7,762 bases of DNA from Cryomorphaceae bacterium (lineage in GTDB: Bacteria; Bacteroidota; Bacteroidia; Flavobacteriales; Schleiferiaceae). The notes under the pieces were generated by a model. It searched no databases, was not told the origin of the DNA, and worked only from the letters and a program-made list of their open reading frames with translations. Shown here one piece after another: positions 6,752 through 7,762 of the stretch; positions within the stretch are counted from its first letter, which is position 1; each line of letters opens with the position of its first letter. The DNA is taken from NCBI GenBank assembly GCA_949547975.1, contig CATITW010000003.1, positions 1 through 7,762 of the forward strand, read 5' to 3'. The position numbers and the translations under genes are program-made.

Positions 6752-7762
6752 TTACTGGTTTTTCTGATCGAGTTCACGCTCTATGGCTTGAATCTCTTCT
6801 TCTGTGTATCTCGTTCTAGCACCAAAGACACTGACGTGCAAGTACTTGTTCGGGTTGTATTTGATATCGAGTAGCAGACGGTTTAGATTCTCGGTCGCTT
6901 CAACCATGTTGTTGTACACGTCCTTATCACTGATCAATTTTGACGCGGTGCCTTCGCCATCTTGAAGTTCACCCAACAGCTGATCAAAACGTGAGGTGAT
7001 GCTCTCTAAGTTATTGACGGTTTCCGTGAGTTTCGCACCGGCTAGGCTGTCTGAAATAGCTTCAATGTTCGTGATGGTCGAGCTGATATCGTCTCCGCGA
7101 GCAGCAAGATCTTCGCTTAAGCTTCTGAAGTTGGTGCTGATCTCGTCAAAATTGGTTTTGTTATCGTGGAGGTAGGACGAAATCTCTGCGGCACTTTCTT
7201 CAACGCTCTGGAACGTTTTATTGATGCTCTCAAAGGTGGATTTAAAGTTATCGCTGGTCTTGGCATCTAGAAATCCGGAGGCAAGTCCGATCACTGTATC
7301 TAAAGTACCTAGCAGTTGCTCGGTACGTGCTTTGATCGGGGCGAGTTGCATGTTGACCTCTTCGGTTAAATCACGCTCAGCATCGCCTCGAAGTGTATCG
7401 CCGCTCATCGCTAGTGGCTCACCGGCTTTAGTGTGGAGCGAAACGCTTTTTTCACCCATGATGCTCGAAGAATAGACCTTGGCGATAGTTCCTTTAGTGA
7501 TGGGGTAGTCGGTGTTGATCTGAAGTCCTACCGCCAGTCGGCCAGAACCGTCGGGTAAAAATTCGATGGAATTCACTTGACCGATCTGAAAGCCATTGAC
7601 GGTGACCGGACGAGTTTCGATGAGTCCTTCGGTGTTGTCATATACGACATAAAATTTCCGTTGCGTGGAGAAAATATCTTCACCCTTGAGGTAATTGATT
7701 CCCCAGTAGAGGAGGACTATTCCAAGGACAATCGTGAACCCTATTTTAAATTCTGTCTTCAA
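6752..7762 (-). CDS. MlaD/MCE-domain lipid transport protein (5' end at or beyond window edge)
   Basis: MCE proteins bind lipid in the periplasm and, with an MlaE/MlaF-type ABC permease and ATPase, shuttle phospholipids between inner and outer membranes. The 336 visible residues begin with one membrane anchor (about 7-24), then an MCE beta domain (about 35-112) with the characteristic VTVNGFQIGQV (53-63) and SSSIMGEKSV (98-107). A long helical, coiled-coil-like stretch follows (about 130-300). The tail GEGTASKLISDKDVYNNM (269-286) plus YNPNKYLHVSVFG (302-314) is the form common in Bacteroidota. The frame is open to the last base, whose codon is TTG (at 7762); that might be the start, but an ATG a few codons outside the window is equally likely, so the gene is treated as 5'-partial. 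No permease or ATPase gene is adjacent on the visible side. The next gene starts 4 nt downstream, indicating co-transcription. Confidence 0.92.
   Translation of the reverse strand: MKTEFKIGFTIVLGIVLLYWGINYLKGEDIFSTQRKFYVVYDNTEGLIETRPVTVNGFQIGQVNSIEFLPDGSGRLAVGLQINTDYPITKGTIAKVYSSSIMGEKSVSLHTKAGEPLAMSGDTLRGDAERDLTEEVNMQLAPIKARTEQLLGTLDTVIGLASGFLDAKTSDNFKSTFESINKTFQSVEESAAEISSYLHDNKTNFDEISTNFRSLSEDLAARGDDISSTITNIEAISDSLAGAKLTETVNNLESITSRFDQLLGELQDGEGTASKLISDKDVYNNMVEATENLNRLLLDIKYNPNKYLHVSVFGARTRYTEEEIQAIERELDQKNQ

Overview
The window looks like a chromosomal segment from a member of the Bacteroidota, most likely a Flavobacteriales lineage of moderate G+C. Three things point that way. There are almost no Shine-Dalgarno motifs ahead of the genes. 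The MlaD-like protein ends in the form typical of this phylum. The minus-strand gene set (MCE protein, two Fe-S proteins, a small conserved orphan often labelled 'ABC transporter ATPase') is one I recall from flavobacterial genomes. This placement is inferred from protein character and gene order, not from a database search.

Region 1 (1-3553, plus strand) is a one-carbon/methionine module. It holds the pterin, cobalamin and AdoMet-activation modules of cobalamin-dependent methionine synthase (metH, cut at the left edge), followed 4 nt later by 5,10-methylenetetrahydrofolate reductase (metF). MetF makes 5-methyl-THF and MetH uses it to methylate homocysteine, so the two consecutive steps are almost certainly co-transcribed.

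Region 2 (3554-3627) is a short convergent intergenic gap. It contains a strong 17-bp hairpin with flanking T/A tracts, read as a bidirectional terminator, and a smaller perfect palindrome just before it.

Region 3 (3628-7762, minus strand) is a tightly packed five-gene run, read from right to left: an MlaD/MCE-type lipid-transport protein (cut at the right edge), a membrane-bound dicluster ferredoxin-like protein, a small HAD-family phosphatase-like protein, a two-module CCG-type Fe-S protein, and a 157-residue conserved orphan. Gaps are 4, 61, 49 and 1 nt, consistent with one operon. The membrane dicluster protein plus the soluble CCG protein together have the domain set of single-chain membrane Fe-S oxidoreductases (EMO/EtfD and HdrDE-like), and probably form a quinone-linked electron-transfer complex with unproven donor. 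The HAD gene lies between these two presumed partners, and the orphan follows the second.

No RNA genes, mobile elements, CRISPR arrays or long repeats were seen. No intergenic stretch exceeds 300 bases. The best leads are the split membrane Fe-S oxidoreductase with its inserted HAD gene, and the orphan at the end of the operon; nothing in the window is clearly a wholly new system.
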